Below, in pieces: positions 17,301 to 25,247 of a stretch of 64,000 bases of DNA. The DNA comes from JACDAN01 sp963847235 (lineage in GTDB: Bacteria > Actinomycetota > Thermoleophilia > Gaiellales > Gaiellaceae), in NCBI GenBank assembly GCA_963847235.1, contig CAWJYU010000023.1:62001-126000 (forward strand), written 5' to 3'. The notes below the pieces were generated by a model, which did no database searches, had not been told where the DNA came from, and saw only the letters and a list, made by a program, of their open reading frames with translations. The translations under genes were made by a program, and so were the position numbers. Numbering within the stretch: position 1 is the stretch's first letter; each line of letters begins with the position of its first letter.

Positions 17301-17900
17301 GTGTCCGAGATCGGAGGCAAGGCGCACAGACAGCCGCCTCATGAGGGTTCCGACTGGTTGACCCTCGGTCAGGCGGCGAAGTACCTCGGAGTCGCGCAGA
17401 GCACGATCAGGAAGTGGTCCGACCAGGGCCGCCTGCCGGCCTTCTACACGCCCGGTGGTCATCGCCGCTACCAACGGCCCGACCTGGACGCCTTCGTGTC
17501 CGGCTCCGGCAGCGCCTCCACCTCGCGGACGCGCGGGACGCCGCTCGTCCTGATCGTCGACGACGATCCGCGGATCCGCGAGTTCGTCCGCGTGAACCTG
17601 GAGATGGACGGCTACATCGTCCGCGAAGCGGGGAGCGCGGAGGAAGGCCTTGCCGCCCTCGAGGAGCAGCCGCCTGACCTGATCCTGCTCGACGTGATGA
17701 TGCCCGGCGTGGACGGGTGGGAGATGCTGCGGCGGATGCAGGAGAGCCACGACCAGGGCTCGATTCCGGTGATCATGTTCAGCGGCCAGGTGGAGAGCTC
17801 GGACGGCGACGCTGTCGCACGAGGCGCCCAGGGCTTCCTCGGCAAGCCGTTCAACCCGCAGGACCTGATCACGCGGACGAAGGAGCTCTTGAGGGCCTGA
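17301..17900 (+). CDS. Excisionase/MerR-type HTH fused to a response-regulator receiver
   Basis: 199 residues. Residues ~18-70 form a winged HTH of the MerR/excisionase type (LTLGQAAKYLGVAQSTIRKWSDQGRLPAFYTPGGHRRY-x-x-DLDAF). Residues ~82-199 are a receiver: acidic pair LIVDDDP, phospho-acceptor Asp in LILLDVMMPGVDGWE, Ser/Thr in MFSGQ, Lys in LGKPFNPQDL. The order HTH then receiver is the reverse of ordinary response regulators. No histidine kinase is adjacent. It is likely a phosphorylation-controlled DNA-binding protein; target unknown. Confidence 0.82.
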   Translation: MSEIGGKAHRQPPHEGSDWLTLGQAAKYLGVAQSTIRKWSDQGRLPAFYTPGGHRRYQRPDLDAFVSGSGSASTSRTRGTPLVLIVDDDPRIREFVRVNLEMDGYIVREAGSAEEGLAALEEQPPDLILLDVMMPGVDGWEMLRRMQESHDQGSIPVIMFSGQVESSDGDAVARGAQGFLGKPFNPQDLITRTKELLRA

Positions 17901-17917
17901 GGCGGACGGAGCGCGGC

Positions 17918-18391
17918 CTAGAGCTCCTCTGACGCTCGTAAGAGGCCGGCGACGATCACGAGCACGGCCGCAACGAGCGAGATCCAGATTCCGATGCCGC
18001 GGCCGGCCGGCTGGAAGTCGTCCGGGATCGAGATCACGCGGATCAGGACGAGGATCGTCGCGATCGAGCCGAGCACGATCACGATCAGGCTCTCGGGAAC
18101 CGTCGCCGGAAGCTCGATGCCGGCCGCGTGCAGCAGATGGAGCGCGACGACCGCGAGTCCGAGCAGCAGGACGATCTTCGCCAGCGCGCCCGTGTGCCAA
18201 CCGATGACGGCGACCGTCAGGTCTCCCGAGCTGTTGACGTACCAGCCCATGAGGGTCGAAAGCGCGAGCACCATCCCGGCGAGCCAGGTGAGCCGCTCGC
18301 CGGCACCCCACAGCCAGGCGGTGTCCGGCGCGAACCGGTCGCTCTCGTCCGGCTCGTAGGCCTCCGGCGGGTAGGTCTCGGGCGACTCCAC
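17918..18391 (-). CDS. Membrane protein with four predicted helices
   Basis: About 157 residues from GTG (complement of 18389-18391): a soluble acidic N-terminus rich in Tyr, Pro and Glu (SPETYPPEAYEPDESDR), then hydrophobic helices (LTWLAGMVLALSTLMGWYV, LAKIVLLLGLAVVALHLLHAA, LIVIVLGSIATILVLIRVI, IGIWISLVAAVLVIVAGLL). I do not recognise the family. The frame stays open upstream but with shadow-like Arg/Pro composition, so the later start is chosen. It converges on the HTH-receiver gene. Confidence 0.65.
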   Translation of the reverse strand: MESPETYPPEAYEPDESDRFAPDTAWLWGAGERLTWLAGMVLALSTLMGWYVNSSGDLTVAVIGWHTGALAKIVLLLGLAVVALHLLHAAGIELPATVPESLIVIVLGSIATILVLIRVISIPDDFQPAGRGIGIWISLVAAVLVIVAGLLRASEEL

Positions 18392-18404
18392 GCCGGCATC
18401 TTCG

Positions 18405-18426
18405 CTGAAAGCCCCGCGGCTTTCAG
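18405..18426 (-). terminator. Perfect 9-bp hairpin between two minus-strand genes
   Basis: CTGAAAGCC (18405-18413) and GGCTTTCAG (18418-18426) flank the loop CCGC. It lies between the 78-aa membrane protein gene and the four-helix membrane protein gene. It lacks a strong U tract on either strand, so it may be an attenuator rather than a full terminator. Confidence 0.45.
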
Positions 18427-18453
18427 TAAGTGGATCGGGCCGCGAGGGTTCCA

Positions 18454-18690
18454 CTAGAGGCCGAAGAGCTGTTCGATTTGCCGCCACGCGACCAGCGAGA
18501 GGTAGGCGGCGAGAACGACGAGCGAGAGAAGGATCGCGAAGAACCGCAGCCGCGCGAGGGCCCGCTCCTGCTTCCGGTCCTGCCGGATGCGGCGGCGTGT
18601 TTTGTGGAATCGGTACGCGCGCTCGACCGCGATCGGATCGGGAAGCGGCGGCTCTTCCACGGCATCGGGGCGCCGGGCGGGCTCGGCCAT
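18454..18690 (-). CDS. Small bitopic membrane protein, 78 aa
   Basis: Proline/acidic N-terminus, a highly basic helical stretch (HKTRRRIRQDRKQERALARLR) and one transmembrane helix near the C-terminus (FFAILLSLVVLAAYLSLVAW). The ATG has a TATAGA hexamer 8 nt upstream (complement of 18699-18704), so it is probably leaderless. Function unknown. Confidence 0.6.
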   Translation of the reverse strand: MAEPARRPDAVEEPPLPDPIAVERAYRFHKTRRRIRQDRKQERALARLRFFAILLSLVVLAAYLSLVAWRQIEQLFGL

Positions 18691-18764
18691 CGCCGCACTC
18701 TATAAGAGGTTCCGGCGGTGCGGTCCGGCCCCTGGCGGCCAAGCCTCGTGGCGTCGGAGCCTCC

Positions 18765-18770
18765 TACACT
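18765..18770 (+). promoter_or_regulatory. -10 hexamer TACACT for the PP2C phosphatase gene (leaderless)
   Basis: TACACT ends 6 nt before GTG at 18777. Confidence 0.5.
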
Positions 18771-18776
18771 TGTCGG

Positions 18777-21470
18777 GTGATTACGCCTGGACAGCAGGTA
18801 CCGGAGGCGGCGCTCCAAAGCCTCGCTGCGGCGGGCCAGGACCTCGTCGACGCGGACGATCTGGACGCTGCGCTCGGAGTGCTGGCCGCGGCGGCCGCGT
18901 CGGGTGTCGGCGCCACGCTCGCCGTCCTCCGTGTCGCCGAGCAGGGCGGCGAGGATCTACAGGCGCGCGGGGTCTGGGCGGCATCGCCGGCGCTCCGGGC
19001 CGAGCTCGAGGGCTCTCGCATCGCGGCCGGGACGATCGGCTCCGAGGAGCTGACCGACGGCGACGACCTGCCCGAGCCGATCCGCCGGCTCGCGGGCCGG
19101 TGGGGCGCGTCGCGCGTGCTGATCTGCCCGGTCTGCTCGGAGGGACGACCGTTCGCGAGCCTCGAGCTGGCGCGCGCCGGCGAGCCGTTCTCCGAGCAGG
19201 ACATCCTGCTGGCCCGGGTGATCGCAAGCCACGCCTCGCTTCTCATCCGTGCGGTCGACCCGGTGAACGGGCACTCGACGGTGACCGGACGGGACGCGAT
19301 GCTCGAGCTCGCCGGCCGCGCGCTCGCCGTCGTGGCGGAGGAGTCCCGCAGCGGGGAGCGCATTGCCAGGCTCGCCCTGGAGGCGACCGGGGCCCGGTCC
19401 TGCATCCTCTGGCGCTCGAACGGCCGGCCGGAGCCGGTGGCGACCGCCGGTGCCGCCGAGGATCTGGACGACGCCGAAGCGGCGGTGCGCGACGCCGACG
19501 AGCAGCTTTCGGCGAACGGAAGCGTGACGCTCGGGGACGGCGTCGTCCTCGTTCGGCTGGGCGAGCCGCCGGTCGGCGGTCTCCGGCTCGTCTTCGAGCC
19601 GGGGGACGAGCCGGGCGACGAGGAGCTCTCCCGGCTCGCGGCCTTCGGCGGCCGTGCGGCGCACGCGGTTCGCGTCGGCGAGCGGACGACCGACCTCGCG
19701 CAGGAGCTGGAGCGCAGCCGGGCGCTGCTCGCGGTCGTCGGTCAGGCGATCGCAGAGCTGTCGCTGTCGCACACGCTCGAGACCGCGGTCGACCGCGTGG
19801 GCGAGCTGCTCGAGACCGATCGCGCGGCGGTCTATCTGCGCCAGGCGGGCGAGCTCGAGACGGCGGTCGAGCGGGGGCTTGCGGGGCCGCACGTCCGTGT
19901 CGCCGAAGGGCTACTCCACCTGATCCTCAGCGGTCCGCGGGCGAGGCCCGTGGTCGAGGTGCAGGACGCGACGTCCGACCCGCGGCTCGGGTCAGTGCGG
20001 GACGCCGTCACCGAGTCGGGCATCGAGGCGGCCGTCGTCGTCCCGCTGCGTGCCGCCGGCGAGCTGATCGGGCTGCTCGTTGCCTACCTCCCGGCGACGC
20101 GGCGGCTCGCCGAGGGGGAGTCCACGCTGCTCGCGGCGCTCGCCGGACCGGTCGCCGTCGCGGTCCAGAACGCCGGCCTTCACGAGGACACCGCGCGCCT
20201 TGCGCGGGAGCGGCAGGAGGCGCTCGACGCGGAGCTCCTTGCGGCCAAGCGCCTGGAGGCGTTCTACGAGATCTCGCGCTCGTTCTCCGAGAGCCTCTCG
20301 CTGGAGGAGACCGTCGGTGCGATTGCCCGCACGGCAGTCGAGCTTCTCGGCGTGGACGCTGCCGTCCTGCGCATGCCGGACGCTCGCGGCGACTCACTCG
20401 TCGCGCGGGCCGTGCACGTCCCGGATGTGCGTCTCGGCGTCGCGCTCGATCCGATTCTCCGCCGCCCGCAGCCGCTCGACCGGATCGCGACGGCGACACC
20501 TGTGGCTCTCACCACCGGTCTGGCGGCGCAGCTCGGCGGCGGCCACGAGCTGCTGGTCCCGTTCCTCGAGCGCGGCTCGACGGCCTCGTTCGTCCCGATC
20601 GTCTCGGCGGGAGAGGTGATGGCTGCGCTCACTCTCATCTCGCTCGACCCGGCGCGGCCGATCGACCGTGAGCTGCTCGCGGCGGCGGGATCGCTTGCCG
20701 CCCAGGCGTCGCTCGCGATCGGCAACGCCCGTCTCTACGAGCAGCAGGCCCACTTCGCGGACGCGATGCAGCGGTCGCTCCTGCCGGACGAGCCGCCCGA
20801 CCTCCCAGGCGTCGAGATCGGCAGCGTCTACGAGTCCTCGGCGCGCCTGGACGTCGGGGGCGACGTGTTCGACTACACCGTGCTGCCCGACGGCCGACTC
20901 GCCGTCGTGGTCGGCGACGTGACCGGCAAGGGGATCGACGCTGCTGCCGACATGGCGATGACGAAGTTCGTGTTCCGGTCGCTCGCGCGCGAGCATCCAG
21001 AGCCGTCGGAGCTGATGCGGATTGCGAACCAGGTCGTCCTCGACGAGGTGGAGGAGGGCAAGTTCGTGACGATGCTCTACCTGACCCTCGATCCCACCAC
21101 GGGCGAGCTCGCCTGCGCGGGCGCGGGTCATCCTGAGCCCCGCCTCGTACGGCCGGACGGGTCCGTCGAGGAGCTGGAGGCGCGCGGGCTGGCGCTCGGG
21201 ATCGCGCCGGACCAGCAGTACCCGGAGTCGAGAGCAACGTTGGAGCCGGGCGCGTCCGTCGTCCTCTACACGGACGGGGTGGTCGAGTCCCGCGTCGACG
21301 GCGAGCTGTACGGAAAGGCGAGGCTCGACCGGCTGCTCGCCAACAAGCGCGATCTGCTGGCGCAGCAGCTCGCACGCGCGGTCGTCGAGGACTCCCGGGC
21401 GTTCGCGGGGGGCGGGCTCGCGGACGACTCGGCCGTGGTCGTCGTCAAGCGAACGCCAGCTTCAGGTTGA
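18777..21470 (+). CDS. Multi-GAF SpoIIE/RsbU-type PP2C protein phosphatase
   Basis: 897-residue soluble signalling protein. Three GAF-like regions precede the catalytic domain: residues ~1-165, ~325-470 (LSLSHTLETAVDRVGELLETDRAAVYL) and ~495-660 (FYEISRSFSESLSLEETVGAIARTA). The C-terminal ~240 residues are a PP2C/SpoIIE domain: HFADAMQRSLLPDEPPDLPGVEI, SARLDVGGDVFDY, VVGDVTGKGIDAAADMAM, GHPEPRLV, LYTDGVVES, DDSAVVVVK. Family members dephosphorylate anti-sigma antagonists; no anti-sigma factor kinase is in the window, so the partner is unknown. GTG at 18777 follows a close -10 hexamer. Confidence 0.86.
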   Translation: MITPGQQVPEAALQSLAAAGQDLVDADDLDAALGVLAAAAASGVGATLAVLRVAEQGGEDLQARGVWAASPALRAELEGSRIAAGTIGSEELTDGDDLPEPIRRLAGRWGASRVLICPVCSEGRPFASLELARAGEPFSEQDILLARVIASHASLLIRAVDPVNGHSTVTGRDAMLELAGRALAVVAEESRSGERIARLALEATGARSCILWRSNGRPEPVATAGAAEDLDDAEAAVRDADEQLSANGSVTLGDGVVLVRLGEPPVGGLRLVFEPGDEPGDEELSRLAAFGGRAAHAVRVGERTTDLAQELERSRALLAVVGQAIAELSLSHTLETAVDRVGELLETDRAAVYLRQAGELETAVERGLAGPHVRVAEGLLHLILSGPRARPVVEVQDATSDPRLGSVRDAVTESGIEAAVVVPLRAAGELIGLLVAYLPATRRLAEGESTLLAALAGPVAVAVQNAGLHEDTARLARERQEALDAELLAAKRLEAFYEISRSFSESLSLEETVGAIARTAVELLGVDAAVLRMPDARGDSLVARAVHVPDVRLGVALDPILRRPQPLDRIATATPVALTTGLAAQLGGGHELLVPFLERGSTASFVPIVSAGEVMAALTLISLDPARPIDRELLAAAGSLAAQASLAIGNARLYEQQAHFADAMQRSLLPDEPPDLPGVEIGSVYESSARLDVGGDVFDYTVLPDGRLAVVVGDVTGKGIDAAADMAMTKFVFRSLAREHPEPSELMRIANQVVLDEVEEGKFVTMLYLTLDPTTGELACAGAGHPEPRLVRPDGSVEELEARGLALGIAPDQQYPESRATLEPGASVVLYTDGVVESRVDGELYGKARLDRLLANKRDLLAQQLARAVVEDSRAFAGGGLADDSAVVVVKRTPASG

Positions 21471-21472
21471 CA

Positions 21473-21494
21473 GGGACAGGATCAATCCTGTCCC
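21473..21494. repeat. Perfect palindrome GGGACAGGAT-CA-ATCCTGTCCC
   Basis: 10-bp perfect arms with a 2-nt centre fill almost the whole 25-nt gap between the phosphatase stop (21470) and the next ATG (21496). It may be a dispersed REP-like element or hairpin; it would also bury the ribosome binding region of the downstream gene. Confidence 0.6.
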
Positions 21495-21495
21495 C

Positions 21496-23014
21496 ATGAG
21501 CCTAGGTCGGCCCTCATTCCAGGCGACGCTGACCGGCGTCGTCTTCGCCGCCGGCGTCGGGACGCTTGCGACCGAGATCGCCGCGTCGCGTCTCCTCGCC
21601 CCGTACTTCGGGAACTCCACGATCGTCTGGGCGAACGTGATCGGCCTGACGCTGGCCTCGCTCTCGGTCGGCTACTGGCTCGGGGGCCGCCTCGCGGACC
21701 GTTACCCGAGCCCACGGGCACTCGGCCTCGTCGTCGTCGCCGCAGCCTGTCTCGTCGCGGTCGCAACGCTCCTGGCCCGCCCGATCCTCGACTTCTCCGT
21801 GGAAGGGCTCGACCGGGTCTCGGCCGGCGCAGCGATCGGCTCGTTCTTCGGCGTCCTCATCCTGTTCGTCCCGCCCGTGACGCTGATGGGAATGGTTGCG
21901 CCGTTTGCGATCCGGCTCGCGATCCAGGACGTCGAGAGTGTCGGGACCGTCGCCGGGCGCCTCTATGCGGTCTCGACGGTCGGGAGCCTGCTCGGCACCT
22001 TTCTCGCGGCGCTCGTTGCGATTCCCGCGATCGGGACGCAACGGACGCTGCTCGCGGCGGCCGCGGTGCTTGGTGCGAGCGGTGCGGTGCTGCTCGGGCG
22101 GCGTTGGCTCTTGCTGGCGGCAGGCCTCGCGGCGCTGCTGCTGATCCCGCCCGGCGCCGTGAAGGGCCAGAGCGGCGTGATCCACGAGGACGAGTCGCGC
22201 TACCAGTTCATCCAGGTCGTGGAGGAGGACGGCGTCCGCCGGCTCTACCTGGACGAGGGTCTTGCCACGCATTCGGTCTGGCGGAGGGACGAGGTGCTGA
22301 CCGGGGGCGTCTGGGACACGTACGTCGCCGTCGTCGACCTGCTCGGTCGGCAGCCCGAGCGCGTGGCGATGCTCGGAAACGCCGCCGGCACAGCCGCTCG
22401 CGCGTACGAACGCTTCTACCCGCAAGCCGAGGTCGACGGCGTCGAGCTCGACCCGGCCGTGAGCGACACGGGACGGCGGTTCTTCGAGATGGGCGAGATC
22501 GAGACGCTGTCCGTGCACGACGCGGACGCCCGCGCGTTCCTGCGCCGGACCGACCGGGACTACGACGTGATCATCGTGGACGCATACCGCCCGCCGTACG
22601 TGCCGTTCTACCTCGCGACGAAGGAGTTCTTCGAGCTCGTGCGCGAACGGCTCAGGCCGGGCGGCATCGTCGCGCTCAATGTCGCGACGACGCCCGACAA
22701 CCACGACCTGGCCGACAACGTCGGCGGCACCCTCGCGACCGTCCTGCCGAGGGCGTTTGCCTGGCAGCCGCTCAAGTTCAACCAGATCGTCATCGGCCAG
22801 AACGGTGAGCCGACCGGCAGCGTGCGCGTCGCGCCTCCCGACGTCGCGCCCCTCGTCCAGGATCTCCGCGCCACCATGCGCCCGATTCCGCCGTCTGAGC
22901 GATCCGTGGACCGACGACCGCGCGCCCGTCGAGTGGATCACCGACCGGATGATCGTCGAGTTCGCCGCGCAGGGCGGGCGGTTCGAGGAGGAACCACTCC
23001 CCACCGCGCCGTAG
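21496..23014 (+). CDS. Spermidine synthase-like protein with membrane N-terminus (one frame break)
   Basis: Residues ~1-215 hold about seven hydrophobic helices (FAAGVGTLATEIAASRLLAPYFG, GSFFGVLILFVPPVTLMGMV, GSLLGTFLAALVAIPAIG). Residues ~225-480 form the SAM-type synthase fold: RYQFIQVVEEDGVRRLYLDEGLATHS, MLGNAAGTAARAYERFYP, VDGVELDPAV, DADARAFLRRTDRDYDVIIVDAY, PFYLATKEFFELVRERLRPGGIVALNV. Such fusions are often annotated fused MFS/spermidine synthase; polyamine synthesis is unproven. The frame breaks near 22893: dropping one T joins it to LSDPWTDDRAPVEWITDRM and the stop at 23014. Span is 3n+1. Confidence 0.82.
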
Positions 23015-23038
23015 CGGGGCGTAAGCAGGTCTTTTCTC

Positions 23039-23044
23039 TACACT
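23039..23044 (+). promoter_or_regulatory. -10 hexamer TACACT for the L,D-transpeptidase gene (leaderless)
   Basis: TACACT ends 7 nt before GTG at 23052. Confidence 0.5.
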
Positions 23045-23051
23045 GGCGCCC

Positions 23052-24125
23052 GTGAGGCGTGGGGTCTCGATCGTGCTGGGAGCGCTCGTGTGCGCGGCGG
23101 CGGGCCTGCTGGCCGCTGCGGTGGTGGCGGCCCCGGGCCTCTCGCAGCTCCCGATCACCACCGGGACGACGACCGGCGCCACGACCACTGCGCCGACGAC
23201 GACCACTGCGCCGACGACGACCGCACCGACCACGACGCGCGCGCCGCAGGCCGACCTGATCCCGGACGGTGTCTTCGTCGGTCGTGTCGAGGTGGGCGGG
23301 CTGACGCCGGCGGGCGCGACGGCGCTCGTCCAGACGGAATTCGACGAACCGCTCACGCTCGTGTTCGGCCGCAAGAGGATCCTCGTGACGCCGCAGCGGC
23401 TCGGCGCGACTGCGCGCGTGAAGCTCGCGATCGGCCAGGCCCGCCGCGCAGCGCCGGGAACGAGGCTCCCGCTCTTCGTCACGCTGCGGCGCGGCGGCGT
23501 CGCGAAGTACGTGAAGGCGCTCGGGAAGCGCTTCGACAGGGGCGGGAAGAACGCCGAGCTCGTCGGCCTGCGTGGCAACCAGCCGTGGATCACCAAGGAG
23601 CAGACCGGGCGGGTCCTGAAGCAGCGCTCGGCGGTGCGAGAGATCGTTGCCAGCCTTCGATCCCACCGGCGCTCCCCGCTGCGGGTCCGCGCCGAACGAG
23701 TCGAGCCGAGCGCGACGCGCGCCCGCTTCGGTCCGATCATCGTGATCCGGCGCGAGTCCAAAGTGCTCAATCTCTTCCGCGGGATGCGCCTCTGGAAGCG
23801 GCTCGGCGTCGCGACGGGCCAGTCGTCCTACCCGACACCGCTCGGCCGTTACTCGATCGTCACGATGCAGCGGCATCCCTGGTGGTATCCGCCGGACTCG
23901 GACTGGGCCAAGAACGAGAAGCCGATCCCGCCCGGGCCGGGGAACCCGCTGGGGACGCGATGGATGGGCATCAGCGCCCCGGGAGTCGGCATCCACGGGA
24001 CGCCGGATCCGGCCTCGATCGGTTACTCCGCGTCGCACGGCTGCGTGCGCATGCGGATCCCCGAGGCGGAGTGGCTGTTCGGCCGCGTCCGGGTCGGGAC
24101 GCCGGTCTTCATCGTTCCCGCGTAG
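23052..24125 (+). CDS. L,D-transpeptidase (YkuD), secreted or anchored
   Basis: Cross-links peptidoglycan through 3-3 bonds outside the membrane. A signal anchor (VSIVLGALVCAAAGLLAAAVVAA) is followed by a Thr/Pro repeat linker (TTTAPTTTTAPTTTAPTTTRAP), a VanW/PG-binding-like middle region (PDGVFVGRVEVGGLTPAGAT) and the YkuD domain at residues ~230-357 with GVGIHGTPDPASIGYSASHGCVRM, carrying the catalytic His and Cys. 357 residues. The GTG start follows a near -10 hexamer. Confidence 0.88.
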   Translation: MRRGVSIVLGALVCAAAGLLAAAVVAAPGLSQLPITTGTTTGATTTAPTTTTAPTTTAPTTTRAPQADLIPDGVFVGRVEVGGLTPAGATALVQTEFDEPLTLVFGRKRILVTPQRLGATARVKLAIGQARRAAPGTRLPLFVTLRRGGVAKYVKALGKRFDRGGKNAELVGLRGNQPWITKEQTGRVLKQRSAVREIVASLRSHRRSPLRVRAERVEPSATRARFGPIIVIRRESKVLNLFRGMRLWKRLGVATGQSSYPTPLGRYSIVTMQRHPWWYPPDSDWAKNEKPIPPGPGNPLGTRWMGISAPGVGIHGTPDPASIGYSASHGCVRMRIPEAEWLFGRVRVGTPVFIVPA

Positions 24126-24128
24126 GTT
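24123..24128 (+). promoter_or_regulatory. -10 hexamer TAGGTT for the TlpA/ResA gene (leaderless)
   Basis: TAGGTT overlaps the end of the preceding gene and ends 7 nt before ATG at 24136. Confidence 0.4.
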
Positions 24129-24135
24129 GTAGGTC

Positions 24136-24696
24136 ATGTCCGGCCGTCTGAAGCTCGCGGCCCAGGGTCTGTCCGTCGCACTCGTCGCCGGCCTCTTCGG
24201 GCTTCTCGTCTGGAAGGTCGCGACGCAGGAGGAGGGCGCTTCGCGCAAGCTCGGCCGCGGCGAGATCGTCAGCGCGCCCAACTTCCGCCTCGACCGGCTC
24301 GACGGGCAGGGGAAGATCTCGCTCGCCGAGTACCGCGGCCGCCCCGTCGTCGTCAACTTCTGGGGCTCGTGGTGCGACCCGTGCAAGGAGGAGGCGCCCG
24401 TGCTCGAGGGGACCTGGCGGCGCTACAAGGATCGCGGCCTGGTCGTCCTGGGGGTCGACTTCCACGACCTCAAGGGCGCAGCAAGACGGTTCGCGCGCGA
24501 GAACGACATGAGCTATCCGCTCGCCTACGACGGGCCGGGGAACACGATCTCCGAGTACGGCGTCGAGGCCGCGCCGGAGACGTTCTTCGTCTCGCCAGAC
24601 GGGAAGCTGGTCTGCGAGCGGCTGCTCGGCGGCGTCCACATCGAGCGGAACCGCCTCCGCTACGACGACTGCGTCGAGGAGCTGCTCGCGGCGTGA
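24136..24696 (+). CDS. Membrane-anchored thioredoxin-like protein (TlpA/ResA/CcmG type)
   Basis: 186 residues. N-terminal anchor helix (GLSVALVAGLFGLLVWKVA), then an AhpC/TSA-thioredoxin fold: VSAPNFRLDRLDGQGKISLAEYRGRPVVVNFWGSWCDPCKEEAP with redox-active W-C-D-P-C, and cis-Pro region GVEAAPETFFVSPDGK. Next to ccmH and ccdA it most likely reduces apocytochrome c haem-binding cysteines on the outer face of the membrane. Its TGA overlaps the proposed GTG of the next gene. Confidence 0.88.
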   Translation: MSGRLKLAAQGLSVALVAGLFGLLVWKVATQEEGASRKLGRGEIVSAPNFRLDRLDGQGKISLAEYRGRPVVVNFWGSWCDPCKEEAPVLEGTWRRYKDRGLVVLGVDFHDLKGAARRFARENDMSYPLAYDGPGNTISEYGVEAAPETFFVSPDGKLVCERLLGGVHIERNRLRYDDCVEELLAA

Positions 24697-25247
24697 GGGA
24701 GCTAGTAACAGAGTGTCACTTGCCCTCCGCGGCCGCCGATCCGGCTGTCCGAGAGCCGTTGCGCCGCTCGAGAAGCCTTGTAACACAGTGTTACTTGGTC
24801 GGGCTGGCGGTCGTCGCGCTCGCGCTGGGTCTGCCGGCTGCGGCGAACGCTGCCTGCCCGACGCTCGCGGATCTCGAGGGCCAGGTCATGTGCCCGCAGT
24901 GCAAGACGACCCTCGACCAGTCGGATGCGCCGGTCGCGCGCGACATCAAGCAGTTCATCCAGGCGCGGGCCGAGGCGTGCGTGCCCGAGGGGCAGATCAA
25001 GGACGAGCTGGTGGCGCAGTTCGGGCCGGCGGTCCTGGCCGCGCCTCCGCGCGAGGGCTTCCACTGGTTGGCGTGGCTGCTGCCGCTCGCCGGGCTGCTC
25101 GCGGGCGCCGCCGTGATCTCGATCCTGGTCTGGCGCTGGAGCCGGCGCCGACCCGTCGCGGAGCCGGTCGCGCCGCCCAACGGCCGGCCGCTGGATCCCG
25201 AGCTCGAGCGAAGGCTCGACCGGGAGCTCGCCCGCTTCGATGGCTGA
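24693..25247 (+). CDS. ccmH: CcmH/CycL-type cytochrome c maturation protein
   Basis: The core has the haem-lyase subunit pattern: NAACPTLADLEGQVMCPQCKTTLDQSDAPVARDI with thiol motif M-C-P-x-C, GQIKDELVAQFGPAVL, then a transmembrane helix (WLAWLLPLAGLLAGAAVISILVW). Start is uncertain. GTG at 24693 overlaps the previous stop but puts two copies of a palindromic repeat inside the N-terminus, reading LVTECHL and LVTQCYL. TTG at 24795 begins exactly at the signal peptide (VGLAVVALALGLPAAANA) and may be the real start. Confidence 0.82.
   Translation: MRELVTECHLPSAAADPAVREPLRRSRSLVTQCYLVGLAVVALALGLPAAANAACPTLADLEGQVMCPQCKTTLDQSDAPVARDIKQFIQARAEACVPEGQIKDELVAQFGPAVLAAPPREGFHWLAWLLPLAGLLAGAAVISILVWRWSRRRPVAEPVAPPNGRPLDPELERRLDRELARFDG
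24704..24722. repeat. Copy 1 of GTAACA..GTGTyACTTG direct repeat
   Basis: AGTAACAGAGTGTCACTTG, a degenerate palindrome. A second copy lies 75 bp downstream in the same orientation and same reading frame. Confidence 0.55.
24779..24797. repeat. Copy 2 of the repeat, perfect palindrome GTAACACAGTGTTAC
   Basis: TGTAACACAGTGTTACTTG; positions 24780-24794 are a perfect palindrome with 7-bp arms. It sits directly before the TTG that may start ccmH, so it could be an operator or a dispersed repeat unit. Confidence 0.6.
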
